The position numbers and the translations under genes are program-made. Source: a virus. Taken from it: DNA of 20,653 nucleotides. The stretch covers positions 1-20,653 of the IMG/VR virus record IMGVR_UViG_3300006793_000368; one strand, written 5' to 3'. Below the pieces are notes generated by a model, which did no database searches, was not told the DNA's origin, and worked only from the letters and a program-made list of their open reading frames with translations. Below, piece after piece: positions 13,727 to 20,653 of the stretch (position 1 is its first letter; each line of letters starts with the position of its first letter).

Positions 13727-16720
13727 TTATCCAAATACCATTGCCATAGCAATAGCTTTTCCTGTTGAGGCTACATCTTTTGTTAAAGCTACAGTGCCTG
13801 TGTCATCAGGAAACGTAATTGTTCTTGTTGCTGTAGCATCTGTAGCAGATAAAAGAGTAGCATAATTACCTGTACTGTCAAAATAGCCATATGATTTACC
13901 GTTTTTTAATAACGTACCAAAAGTGCTGTTGACTGTAAGAATGTCATTGCTAGTACCACCTGCTGCAAATACAAGACCCGTTACAGAATTACTTTTTACC
14001 GCATTTGCTGTACCTGCACTACCTGCACCAAATGATACCATTCTACCATTTGAAAGTGTAATATCTAAATTTTGATCTACCCCACCTGCAAGATTACCGA
14101 CAATAACAGTACCAGTAACATCACCAAAAGTAACAGTACGATCAGCGGTTGGGTTTGTAAAACTGACTGTAGTTTCGTTATCATCTGCACTAGAACCTTC
14201 TACAGTAAAGCCTGAGTCGTTAAGATGTAGCCCAGTTACAACAGGAGATGTAAGAGTTTTGTTTGTTAGAGTTTTAGTTGTGCTTGCATAATAATCATCA
14301 AGCAAATCTACGTCACGATAACCTATTTCATTACCGTTATCAAACATTAGTATAGCATCGTTATTAGCTATAGCTGTACTTGTATCAACACTTACGGCAG
14401 TAAAATCTGCCACTGCGTTAAGCTCTGGACCTGTAGCATTAAGACCTGTAACGTTGTTGGCTTGACCTGCTGTACTATCTACATAAGCTTTAATAGATTG
14501 TTGTGTTGCAAGTTTAGTTGCACTGTTACTACTAAAGTCGTCCTCATCTGCAATATCAGTAACTGACACTGTACCATCTGATAGATTACCAAACTGTATA
14601 GTACCTGATGTAGTAATGTTACTTGAGCCATTATCTATAGCTCCAAAGCCACTTGTTATGCTACCACTGTTAAGAGCACCAACTGTTGTTACATTACTAA
14701 GTGTGTCTAAAGCTCCTTCAAAGTAAGTCTCAAAGTCAGTAAGAGCTACTTGCTTCATAGTTCCTGCATCGTTTACAACAACTCTGTCAGCATCTGCAAG
14801 GTCAGTTGCTGTGGCAGAAGTAGTACCATCCAGAATATTTAATTCACTAGCATCGGCAGTTACACTTGTTAAATCTGTAGGTGCAATGTTTATATCAGCA
14901 GAACCATCAAAAGACTGACCTGCTATAGATCTAGCAGTTGCTAATGTTGTAGCAGTTGAAGCATTTCCCGTAACAGCCCCCTCAAGATTGGCTACAATCG
15001 TTCCTGCTGTGCCTGAAAAAACCTCACTATTGTTTGTTGCATCTGGTATAAATGTAAATTTACCTGCACTGTCATCAAAACCAAAAAATCCTACTTTAGC
15101 AGCAGAACCTGTGTGGTATCTAAACTCTATACCACGATCTTTGTTGTCATCTGATCCAGGGGCTGTATCACCTCCAATAGTAAAAACAGGATCGTCTATT
15201 GTAACTGTAGTACTGTTTACTGTAGTGGTTGTACCACTAACAGTTAAATCGCCTGTAACTATTAAGTCTTGACTCATAGTAACATTACCACCAGAAGCAA
15301 TTGATATTGCATCTGTATCACTAGATGAACCTATATTACCTCCATCAGATACTATAAGATTACCACCTGTAATAGCTCCTGTAGTGGTAATTGTACTAGA
15401 GCCAGTGTTAATAGTACCAAAACCAGATGTAATAGATCCAGAGTCAAGAGCACCTGTGCTAACAAGATTTGGCATTGCTGTAATTTCATCATCAAAGTAT
15501 TCAGCAAGGTCTGTAACAGCAACTTGTACCATTGTACCATTATCATTTATTACAACACGATCTGCATCTGCTACAGTCGTTGAAGTAGCTGAAGTTCCTC
15601 CTGCTAATATATTTAGTTCAGCAGTTGTCGCAGTTACACCATCTAGTTTATTTAACTCTGCTGCACTGGCTGTTACTACAGTACCACCTAAAGCAAGACC
15701 ATTTGTGCCATCATGAGAAGCTATATTAAAGTCAAAAGAGCCATCAGCAAAAGTAGTATTACCTGTAATAGTAATTGTACTACCATCTGCACTAATACTA
15801 TCTAATGCAATATCACCTACATTAGTAATATTGTTATCGCCAAAAGATGTAGCAGGTAACACAGTAGTTCCTGTAGCTGTAAAGTCAGCAACAGTTGTTT
15901 GACCTGTAACATCTAACGTGCCTGCTATTGCAGTGTTACCGCTTGTATCTGCGACAGTAAACTTGTTGGTGTCCATAGTAAGACCACCATTAAGAGCAGT
16001 AGCACCTGTTACTGTAAGTGAGTTTAATGTGGCTAAACCAGAAGAGCCTACTGTAGTAAAACTACCTGCAGCAGCACTGTTACCACCAATGACTGCACCA
16101 TCAATTGTACCACCATTAATATCTGCAGTATCAGCTACAAGGCTATCTATATATCCTGTACCATCAACATACAAATCACGCCACTCAGAGCCTACAGCAC
16201 CAAGGTCATGTGTGTCATCATCAGAAGGGATAAGAGGAGAGGCAACGTCAGCAGTAACAGTAACAGTATCTGAGGCAGCGTTACCAAGAGTAGTGTTTCC
16301 GTTTATAGTAAGGTTGCCTGTCACTGTAGCATTTTCATCTACTTGAAGTGTGTCTACTGTAGCTGTGCCATCCAGAAATAAATCTTTAAACTCTACAGAA
16401 TTTGTACCCAAATCTATGTCATTATTTGTTACGGGTACAATTACACCGTCTTGAAATCTAACTTGTTCAACTGCTGAAGAGGAAACCTCGACAAACACCC
16501 CATGTCTATTGTTACCTGTATCTACTACAACTTTGTTTAACGCATCAGTATCAGCTATAAGAGGCACATATGCACCTTCAGTAGAAGTACCATCGTGTTT
16601 GTGTCCACCTGATACAGCAAACGCATCTCTTAATGCATTGTACTCTGCGTTTACTGGTGCAGCTTTAATAACCTCATTAGGCTGTATAGTTGTTGAGGAT
16701 TGCCTTGAATAACCTGCCAT
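13727..16720 (-). CDS. Long tail-fibre-like structural protein, 997 residues
   Basis: The N terminus (about 1-60) looks like a fibre attachment domain, with SGGHKHDGTSTEGAYVPLIA (37-56) including an H-x-H-D-G motif. It continues as a long Thr/Ser/Gly/Asp-rich beta-structured shaft: GNLTINGNTTLG, DDDTHDLGAVGSEWRDLYVDG (167-187), LTVSGTTTTVNSTTVTIDDP (492-511), then DRGIEFRYHTGSAAKVGFFG (528-547). Phrases such as ELNILDG and KAYVDSTAG are familiar from fibres and structural proteins of marine phages. An 89-residue segment is duplicated (367-455 and 625-713), with a weaker third copy starting near 766. The C terminus ends GKAIAMAMVFG; no intramolecular chaperone domain is seen. No cysteine. Predicted to form trimeric fibres for host contact. 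ATG at 16720 lies one base after the stop of the preceding gene; AGG seven bases upstream is a modest ribosome site. Confidence 0.85.
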   Translation of the reverse strand: MAGYSRQSSTTIQPNEVIKAAPVNAEYNALRDAFAVSGGHKHDGTSTEGAYVPLIADTDALNKVVVDTGNNRHGVFVEVSSSAVEQVRFQDGVIVPVTNNDIDLGTNSVEFKDLFLDGTATVDTLQVDENATVTGNLTINGNTTLGNAASDTVTVTADVASPLIPSDDDTHDLGAVGSEWRDLYVDGTGYIDSLVADTADINGGTIDGAVIGGNSAAAGSFTTVGSSGLATLNSLTVTGATALNGGLTMDTNKFTVADTSGNTAIAGTLDVTGQTTVADFTATGTTVLPATSFGDNNITNVGDIALDSISADGSTITITGNTTFADGSFDFNIASHDGTNGLALGGTVVTASAAELNKLDGVTATTAELNILAGGTSATSTTVADADRVVINDNGTMVQVAVTDLAEYFDDEITAMPNLVSTGALDSGSITSGFGTINTGSSTITTTGAITGGNLIVSDGGNIGSSSDTDAISIASGGNVTMSQDLIVTGDLTVSGTTTTVNSTTVTIDDPVFTIGGDTAPGSDDNKDRGIEFRYHTGSAAKVGFFGFDDSAGKFTFIPDATNNSEVFSGTAGTIVANLEGAVTGNASTATTLATARSIAGQSFDGSADINIAPTDLTSVTADASELNILDGTTSATATDLADADRVVVNDAGTMKQVALTDFETYFEGALDTLSNVTTVGALNSGSITSGFGAIDNGSSNITTSGTIQFGNLSDGTVSVTDIADEDDFSSNSATKLATQQSIKAYVDSTAGQANNVTGLNATGPELNAVADFTAVSVDTSTAIANNDAILMFDNGNEIGYRDVDLLDDYYASTTKTLTNKTLTSPVVTGLHLNDSGFTVEGSSADDNETTVSFTNPTADRTVTFGDVTGTVIVGNLAGGVDQNLDITLSNGRMVSFGAGSAGTANAVKSNSVTGLVFAAGGTSNDILTVNSTFGTLLKNGKSYGYFDSTGNYATLLSATDATATRTITFPDDTGTVALTKDVASTGKAIAMAMVFG
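14582..14848 (-). repeat. Second copy of an 89-residue duplication in the fibre
   Basis: Residues 625-713 (SELNILDGTTSATATD ... TIQFGNL) match residues 367-455 over the full 89 positions without gaps. By hand count about 55 positions are identical, including ADADRVV and SGSITSGFG. Confidence 0.85.
15356..15622 (-). repeat. First copy of an 89-residue duplication in the fibre
   Basis: Residues 367-455 (AELNILAGGTSATSTT ... AITGGNL), paired with 625-713. The two copies are separated by a unique region (456-624) that holds the GIEFRYHTGSA segment. Confidence 0.85.
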
Positions 16721-16721
16721 T

Positions 16722-18275
16722 TTATAACCTATCTCCTACCCCAAATGTAATTACTAAACCTTGTATACTGTGTGAAGGTTTTGTGTCATTTGTAACATAT
16801 CTTATTGAAACTGATTTTCCTGATCCTGATACATTTGTTCTTCGTATAGGCGCAGGACTACCATCGTAAACAGCACCACTAGTAGCATCAGCAGCAGCAT
16901 ATGCAGCTTCGTTATAATAAGCAGCAGCATTTGCATTACTTATTGTAAAGTCATTGGGGTTTAATACATTTACATCTTCGTAATCATACACTGCTGACAT
17001 TAGTATTTCATTATCACCCTCAGAGCGTAAGTAAGTTGCTATAGTATAAAATATTTTACGTTGCTCTGGGTCTTCCATATAAAAATAAGGAGTTTGAAAA
17101 GCACTAAATATATCGCTTCCTCCAAAGTTATTACCTTTTTCTTGTCTATAAACTTTACCTGTACTATCTCCATGTAATACAAATTCGTTTTGTCCTATAT
17201 AACCACTGTCTGCACAGGTAGCTGTAATACCTAGTAATTGCCCATACTCAAACTGTAATCCATTAGGTGTTTGTCTAAATCCACCTATAATACCTTGCGT
17301 ATCAACAGCAGAGAAAAAATACCTGAATTGTGTTTTGCCTCTGACAACAACAGCATTTAAGCCATCTAAGTCAATATCAAAAACAACATCCGTAAAAACT
17401 GACTGAATGTCTTTTGATACAGTTTCTAGATTTACATCACCAATTTTATCTGTACCTGAAATAGGACGTAGACCATCCTGTGAAAGAAATAGTAAATCAC
17501 CACCTATTTCTATAACACTGTCTATAGCTAAACATCCAAGATTATCTGTAACTGATTCTAATACGAAATTAGAAATATTATTACCAACAAGCTTACGGAT
17601 GTTGTTAGTGCCAAAAATAAACAAAGCATCACGAAAAGTCTTTATTGCTACAACAGGAAAACCTACATTTATAACACCAGAACCGTTAGCAGCACTAAAG
17701 TCTGTTTCTGCTAAAGGTGCACTAAAATATAAATTAGTATCTTCGTTAGGATCACCTGCTAAAAATAAATGATTTTTACATATTGCGGATACTTTGGGAT
17801 CATCGGGGGCGTTAGCGTGTGTTATCTGAGTGTAAGTTGAGCCGTCATATGTAGCTGCAGGGTTTACTCCATCTGTAAGTATTACCTTTGGGCTACCAAA
17901 ATTATATTTAGTAAACCTAACTTTTGTTACACCTGACATGGTAGGTGATCCAGAAGTAGTTACGGCATCCCATGCACTTGTAGAGTTATTCCATTTATGT
18001 AAATAATTATTACCGCTAGAGGGAGTTCTACAAGCTAGTATGCCGTCATTAATACCATTAGCTACACAGACTCCAAGCACATTTCCTGTGCCTGTTACCG
18101 TTCCAAAATCATTACTAAATCCGCTTATCTTACGATAACCACCAGTAACAGAAGGCTCATAATTGGTAAGTTTTATAGCAGATCCAGGTGAAGTTTCACC
18201 TTGGGATAAAACATCTCTACTAGTGTTTAGCCCACCCTGACAGAAAACTTTAAATGATCCTAAATTATCTGGCAT
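16722..18275 (-). CDS. Tail nozzle/stabilisation-type protein, 517 residues
   Basis: It has the N-terminal pattern GGLNTSRDVL ... ATKLTNYEP-type motif (here GSAIKLTNYEPSVTGGYRKI, 31-50), which recurs in a conserved tail protein of marine podoviruses. I equate it by position and length with the P22 gp10 / T7 gp12 type nozzle that follows the adaptor. The body alternates beta strands and loops (LFIFGTNNIRKLVGNNISNF; GGDLLFLSQDGLRPISG), consistent with a propeller-like nozzle subunit. It ends with ITFGVGDRL. It contains several cysteines, unlike the ejection proteins. Its ATG (18275-18273) shares one base with the TAA of the adaptor gene and has no clear Shine-Dalgarno sequence, so translation is probably by coupled reinitiation. 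The assignment to gp10 rather than a general tail protein is inference. Confidence 0.72.
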   Translation of the reverse strand: MPDNLGSFKVFCQGGLNTSRDVLSQGETSPGSAIKLTNYEPSVTGGYRKISGFSNDFGTVTGTGNVLGVCVANGINDGILACRTPSSGNNYLHKWNNSTSAWDAVTTSGSPTMSGVTKVRFTKYNFGSPKVILTDGVNPAATYDGSTYTQITHANAPDDPKVSAICKNHLFLAGDPNEDTNLYFSAPLAETDFSAANGSGVINVGFPVVAIKTFRDALFIFGTNNIRKLVGNNISNFVLESVTDNLGCLAIDSVIEIGGDLLFLSQDGLRPISGTDKIGDVNLETVSKDIQSVFTDVVFDIDLDGLNAVVVRGKTQFRYFFSAVDTQGIIGGFRQTPNGLQFEYGQLLGITATCADSGYIGQNEFVLHGDSTGKVYRQEKGNNFGGSDIFSAFQTPYFYMEDPEQRKIFYTIATYLRSEGDNEILMSAVYDYEDVNVLNPNDFTISNANAAAYYNEAAYAAADATSGAVYDGSPAPIRRTNVSGSGKSVSIRYVTNDTKPSHSIQGLVITFGVGDRL

Positions 18276-19003
18276 TAAATTACACTATTAAAAGTACTAG
18301 ACTGTGGACGATTTATTACTGTTGATCTTACATATAAATTGTCATCCAATAATATTCGCCTCATTGCTTTTATACCTTCTTCAAAATTTTGTTGATGTAT
18401 AGCTGCGCTTTGTTCGTTGCTTCTAAATCTCATAACAAACATAATAGCACCATCAATTATAACATGTTTAAATCTATCAGGTATAATTGTTGTATCTGTA
18501 TGTAACGATAAATCTGCAGGAAAAGTAAAGTAAACATATTCTACTTCATACGCTGCATCAGTAAGAGGGGTAACACCAAACTTTTCTTCTAGTGTTTGAT
18601 AAACAAATAAAGGTTTACCTATACCATTTGTTTGATCTCCTTCATCATCTTGTGTACGATAATTTTGTATATAATCATTATAAGTTATTGTTTTAAGATG
18701 TCTAGGTGTATTATCTAGGCCACTGGTTTTTTTCAAAAAGAACGAATCCCAATCTACAGTACCCATGTCTGTAGGAAAATCATATGTTCTTTGGGCTATA
18801 GTTAATGTTTGAGTATTAGTTGTTTTTAAAAAAGGATATTCTTGACCGTCTTGTATTATTAATCTTATACTGTTATTTACAGCATCTTTAACTAGACCTT
18901 GTACATTACGTACAGTATCAAAACCGTCACCCGATATATCTAAGGTAACTTCATTAAGTCTTCGTAATGCATCGTTTACTAATGTAATGTACGTAGTTGC
19001 CAT
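18275..19003 (-). CDS. Head-tail adaptor, tail tubular protein A-like, 242 residues
   Basis: Begins MATTYITLVNDALRRLNEV and continues with a helical region (VRNVQGLVKDAVNNSIRLII), then QEYPFLKTTNTQTLTIAQRT and YDFPTDMGTVDWDSFF, and ends with a helical segment (FEEGIKAMRRILLDDNLYV). The leading helices, the QEWPFL-type motif and the YxFPTDM-type motif fit the T7 gp11 / P22 gp4-like adaptor family, which bridges portal and nozzle. Length is close to that usual for the family (about 190-260). Start: ATG at 19003 has AAGG eight bases upstream. A further in-frame TTG at 19036 would add 11 residues but lies within the hairpin at 19030-19050 and has no better ribosome site. It follows that hairpin, so its expression is probably below that of the capsid genes. 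Confidence 0.8.
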   Translation of the reverse strand: MATTYITLVNDALRRLNEVTLDISGDGFDTVRNVQGLVKDAVNNSIRLIIQDGQEYPFLKTTNTQTLTIAQRTYDFPTDMGTVDWDSFFLKKTSGLDNTPRHLKTITYNDYIQNYRTQDDEGDQTNGIGKPLFVYQTLEEKFGVTPLTDAAYEVEYVYFTFPADLSLHTDTTIIPDRFKHVIIDGAIMFVMRFRSNEQSAAIHQQNFEEGIKAMRRILLDDNLYVRSTVINRPQSSTFNSVI

Positions 19004-19029
19004 TTGTATAACCTTTAAATAAGATGAAA

Positions 19030-19050
19030 GGGGCAAGTTGCCCTGCCCCC
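19030..19050 (-). terminator. Probable intrinsic terminator/attenuator after the capsid genes
   Basis: On the minus strand, GGGGC (19049-19045) pairs with GCCCC (19034-19030) around a 10-base loop, extendable by G-U and A-U pairs. An alternative inner hairpin, GGGCA-ACT-TGCCC, overlaps it. A broken U-rich tail (TTTCATCTTATTT) follows. It lies 11 bases after the stop of the capsid-associated gene and before the adaptor gene. The interrupted tail suggests partial termination with read-through. Confidence 0.6.
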
Positions 19051-19060
19051 TAAAGTTTAA

Positions 19061-19537
19061 TTATGCGAGTGTGTCACGATCTACTTCATTAGCAGTCATT
19101 TCACCAAGTGCACTAACATCCATCATTACTGCGTACACACGTAGTGTACCTGCAGTAAATGATGCACCTGAACCTGCAAGAGTTACATCAAGTGTATCTG
19201 CAGAAGTAATTACTATTTCACCAGAAGTAGTAACTAATGGTGCATATGCCCCATCAGAAGCACCGTCAATGTCAAATACATTAACGTACTCATTTGGGTC
19301 TACAGCAGTTCCTAAACTTGCAGTAGCATCAGTACCAGAGTTCTGAGTAGCAGAAGATGTTACTTGAACACCTGCAGTAACAATATGTGTATTTGCAGGA
19401 ACAGTAAGAGCCTGTACTACATCACCTGGGGCAATGCTGTTTGCAGTCAGATCAATGGTTTGTTCCACCATGTAAGGCTGTCGCCCACGTGAGTCACTCC
19501 CATGTGCAGGAGCTAGAGTTGCGGTAATAGTTGCCAT
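19061..19537 (-). CDS. Capsid-associated (putative decoration) protein, 158 residues
   Basis: Second gene of the head unit, directly after the capsid gene. The sequence is predicted almost all beta: MVEQTIDLTANSIAPGDVVQ, then ALTVPANTHIVTAGVQVTSS, ATASLGTAVDPNEYVNVFDI, GEIVITSADTLDVTL, and a final strand LRVYAVMMDVSAL. Similar small beta-rich proteins after the major capsid gene are common in marine podoviruses and are usually taken as head decoration or minor structural proteins; I cannot confirm decoration here. No cysteine or enzymatic motif. Its ribosome site AAAGGAGG, eight bases before ATG at 19537, is the strongest in the window and overlaps the capsid stop codon, which fits a protein needed at copy numbers similar to the capsid. 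Confidence 0.78.
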   Translation of the reverse strand: MATITATLAPAHGSDSRGRQPYMVEQTIDLTANSIAPGDVVQALTVPANTHIVTAGVQVTSSATQNSGTDATASLGTAVDPNEYVNVFDIDGASDGAYAPLVTTSGEIVITSADTLDVTLAGSGASFTAGTLRVYAVMMDVSALGEMTANEVDRDTLA

Positions 19538-19545
19538 TATTCAGT

Positions 19546-19553
19546 CCTCCTTT
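19546..19553 (-). promoter_or_regulatory. Strong Shine-Dalgarno site overlapping the capsid stop codon
   Basis: AAAGGAGG on the minus strand begins within the TAA stop of the capsid gene (19554-19552) and lies eight bases before the ATG at 19537. It is the best match to the 16S rRNA anti-Shine-Dalgarno sequence in the window. Confidence 0.75.
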
Positions 19554-20649
19554 ACGCCAAGTTATATGCTGCAGTAACGATAGCTTCTGGGCGAAGAATC
19601 TTGCGACCATATAGGTGCATACCACGAACAATATCTGCAAATGAGTCAGGATCACGATATGTTTCAGTTTTGTTGATCTGCTCTGCAGTTGCAACTGCTG
19701 AATCATGTCCTGCAACAATGATTCCAAAGTTAGAGGCGTTTGAGCCACCAACAGTTGAAGAACCTGTACCTAATGCAGGTAGGTTGTTAGATGAGTGAAC
19801 ACGAAAACCGTGTAGATTACTCACAGACAATCCATTTTGTAAACCTGACCCACCAAAGTCAGAATTTAACAAACGTGAATCTTCATCTTTCAAGACTTCC
19901 ATAAATACTGGGTCTACAACGATCCATCGACCTTGTGTATCAACATTTTGTTGGTCCATCAAACGAGACATACGTGCAAGAATTTGCAATGGAAATGCGT
20001 TACCTGCAGTTGCAGATTTCGCAGCAGTAGCACCACCTGCACGAGGCTCAATACCAATAGATTGGTTAGCTGTACCTGCGCTTCCAGAGGTGTTAGTAAA
20101 GTCAGATGCGTCTAGTGACATTGAAGACAATAGTTCTGCACCAACTAAATTAGAACCGCTTGAAGCAGTAGATACGGCTTTTGAACCGTTTACAGATGTA
20201 TTTACTGTACTTGCATTTGCATGTAATGATGCTTGTGCAAAACCAGATAGATAACCAAGAACTTCTTGATCCATTTGGTCAGCTAGTCTATATGCAGCAC
20301 GATCACTTGCAAGGCTGCCGAAATTTACGTGGCTGTGGGCCTCTTCTATATCGTCAACTTTAAAAGCAAAGTAATTGGCTTTATCAATAGTCAATGAAAA
20401 ATCTTCATCGTCTAAATCTTGTGGTGTGATAGTCGTACCACGTGCATATGATTTTACGGTGATTTCAGGTTCTTTAATAATTTTTACTGAATCACCCATT
20501 TGAGCTATCTCTCCAAAATAATCAGAGTTAGTGATAGCTTCAACAACAGATGCCTTGCGGAAAGCAAGTTGCACCTGTTTGGAATAGATCACTGGGCTAA
20601 AATTGCCGTTAGGTAAATTGCCGTGACCTGCTGCTGATGAAAACGCCAT
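19552..20649 (-). CDS. Major capsid protein (HK97-fold type), 365 residues
   Basis: Forms the icosahedral shell. The layout matches podovirus coat proteins: N-terminal arm (SPVIYSKQVQLAFRKASVVE, 18-37), then MGDSVKIIKEPEITVKSYAR (51-70) as the E-loop/beta region, the helix DRAAYRLADQMDQEVLGYL (116-133) as the spine-like helix, ILARMSRLMDQQNV with RWIVVDPVFMEVLKDE (241-256) as the axial domain, and the closing segment DSFADIVRGMHLYGRKILRP (335-354). Length is close to that of T7-type coats (about 345). A Gly/Ser/Thr/Ala-rich region (about 140-215) is probably a surface insertion. No cysteine. The ATG at 20649 lies 4 bases from the window edge, so its ribosome site and the expected scaffold and portal genes are outside the window. 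The gene appears complete, but an upstream in-frame start cannot be excluded. Confidence 0.85.
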   Translation of the reverse strand: MAFSSAAGHGNLPNGNFSPVIYSKQVQLAFRKASVVEAITNSDYFGEIAQMGDSVKIIKEPEITVKSYARGTTITPQDLDDEDFSLTIDKANYFAFKVDDIEEAHSHVNFGSLASDRAAYRLADQMDQEVLGYLSGFAQASLHANASTVNTSVNGSKAVSTASSGSNLVGAELLSSMSLDASDFTNTSGSAGTANQSIGIEPRAGGATAAKSATAGNAFPLQILARMSRLMDQQNVDTQGRWIVVDPVFMEVLKDEDSRLLNSDFGGSGLQNGLSVSNLHGFRVHSSNNLPALGTGSSTVGGSNASNFGIIVAGHDSAVATAEQINKTETYRDPDSFADIVRGMHLYGRKILRPEAIVTAAYNLA

Positions 20650-20653
20650 TATG

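Noticed and set aside
15918-16346. 142-residue plus-strand open frame opposite the fibre
   Set aside because: A shadow of the low-complexity Thr/Ser/Ala fibre sequence, which avoids stop codons on the other strand. Composition (Val/Pro/Ser-rich) and lack of a ribosome site argue against a gene.
19004-19036. Upstream TTG start for the adaptor gene
   Set aside because: It would place the first codons inside the hairpin at 19030-19050. The ATG at 19003 has AAGG at good spacing and gives the usual MATTYITL beginning.
19494-19751. 85-residue minus-strand frame crossing the capsid and capsid-associated gene boundary
   Set aside because: It overlaps two well-supported genes in another frame, has a Leu/Gln/His composition typical of frame shadows, and no own ribosome site.
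1-20653. tRNA genes, integrase or attachment sites
   Set aside because: The coding density leaves no gap large enough for these, and no tRNA-like cloverleaf or recombinase motif was seen.

Overview
This window is the virion-structure half of a tailed-phage genome, or of a prophage or viral contig. Every complete gene lies on the minus strand, packed end to end with 1-15 base gaps or short overlaps, so the operon reads from the right edge (about 20649) to the left (about 107). The set is a major capsid protein, a capsid-associated protein, a head-tail adaptor, a tail nozzle-type protein, a long fibre, three large ejection-type proteins and no tape measure. That indicates a short-tailed podovirus (T7/P22-type tail). 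AT-rich sequence and several family patterns that recur in marine phages (the fibre phrases ELNILDG and GIEFRYHTGSA, the propeller phrase YNLSTAFDLSTA, the GGYRKI tail protein) suggest a marine virus, possibly of an alphaproteobacterium such as SAR11 or SAR116. The host assignment is inference from memory of families, not from a search.

Layout in transcription order: (1) head genes at 20649-19061 (capsid, capsid-associated protein), ended by a GC-rich hairpin at about 19030-19050; (2) connector genes at 19003-16722 (adaptor, nozzle); (3) host-recognition cluster at 16720-7847: a 997-residue fibre, a 120-residue beta-sandwich-like protein, then three paralogous proteins of 482, 496 and 754 residues, with an 89-residue gene between the first two; (4) an 84-residue single-span membrane protein at 7821-7567, preceded by a near-consensus sigma70-type promoter; (5) ejection block at 7556-107: 674, 65, 176, 398 and about 1170 residues; (6) a strong hairpin terminator at 70-98, on the other side of which a plus-strand gene ends (1-71), so two transcription units converge.

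The most notable content is the recognition cluster. Each paralogue carries seven repeats of about 52 residues, as expected for a seven-bladed beta-propeller, bracketed by two short flanks that resemble each other. The third paralogue also carries a second, unrelated five-repeat propeller-like array inserted just before its C-terminal flank. A second notable feature is in the 674-residue ejection-type protein: an unbroken 11-residue (hendecad) periodicity over about 22 units, predicting a long straight helix. Presumably the fibre, 120-residue protein and propeller proteins contact the host surface, the adaptor and nozzle join them to the head, and the left-hand block forms the channel that carries DNA across the envelope. 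No replication, integration, packaging or recognisable lysin gene is visible.
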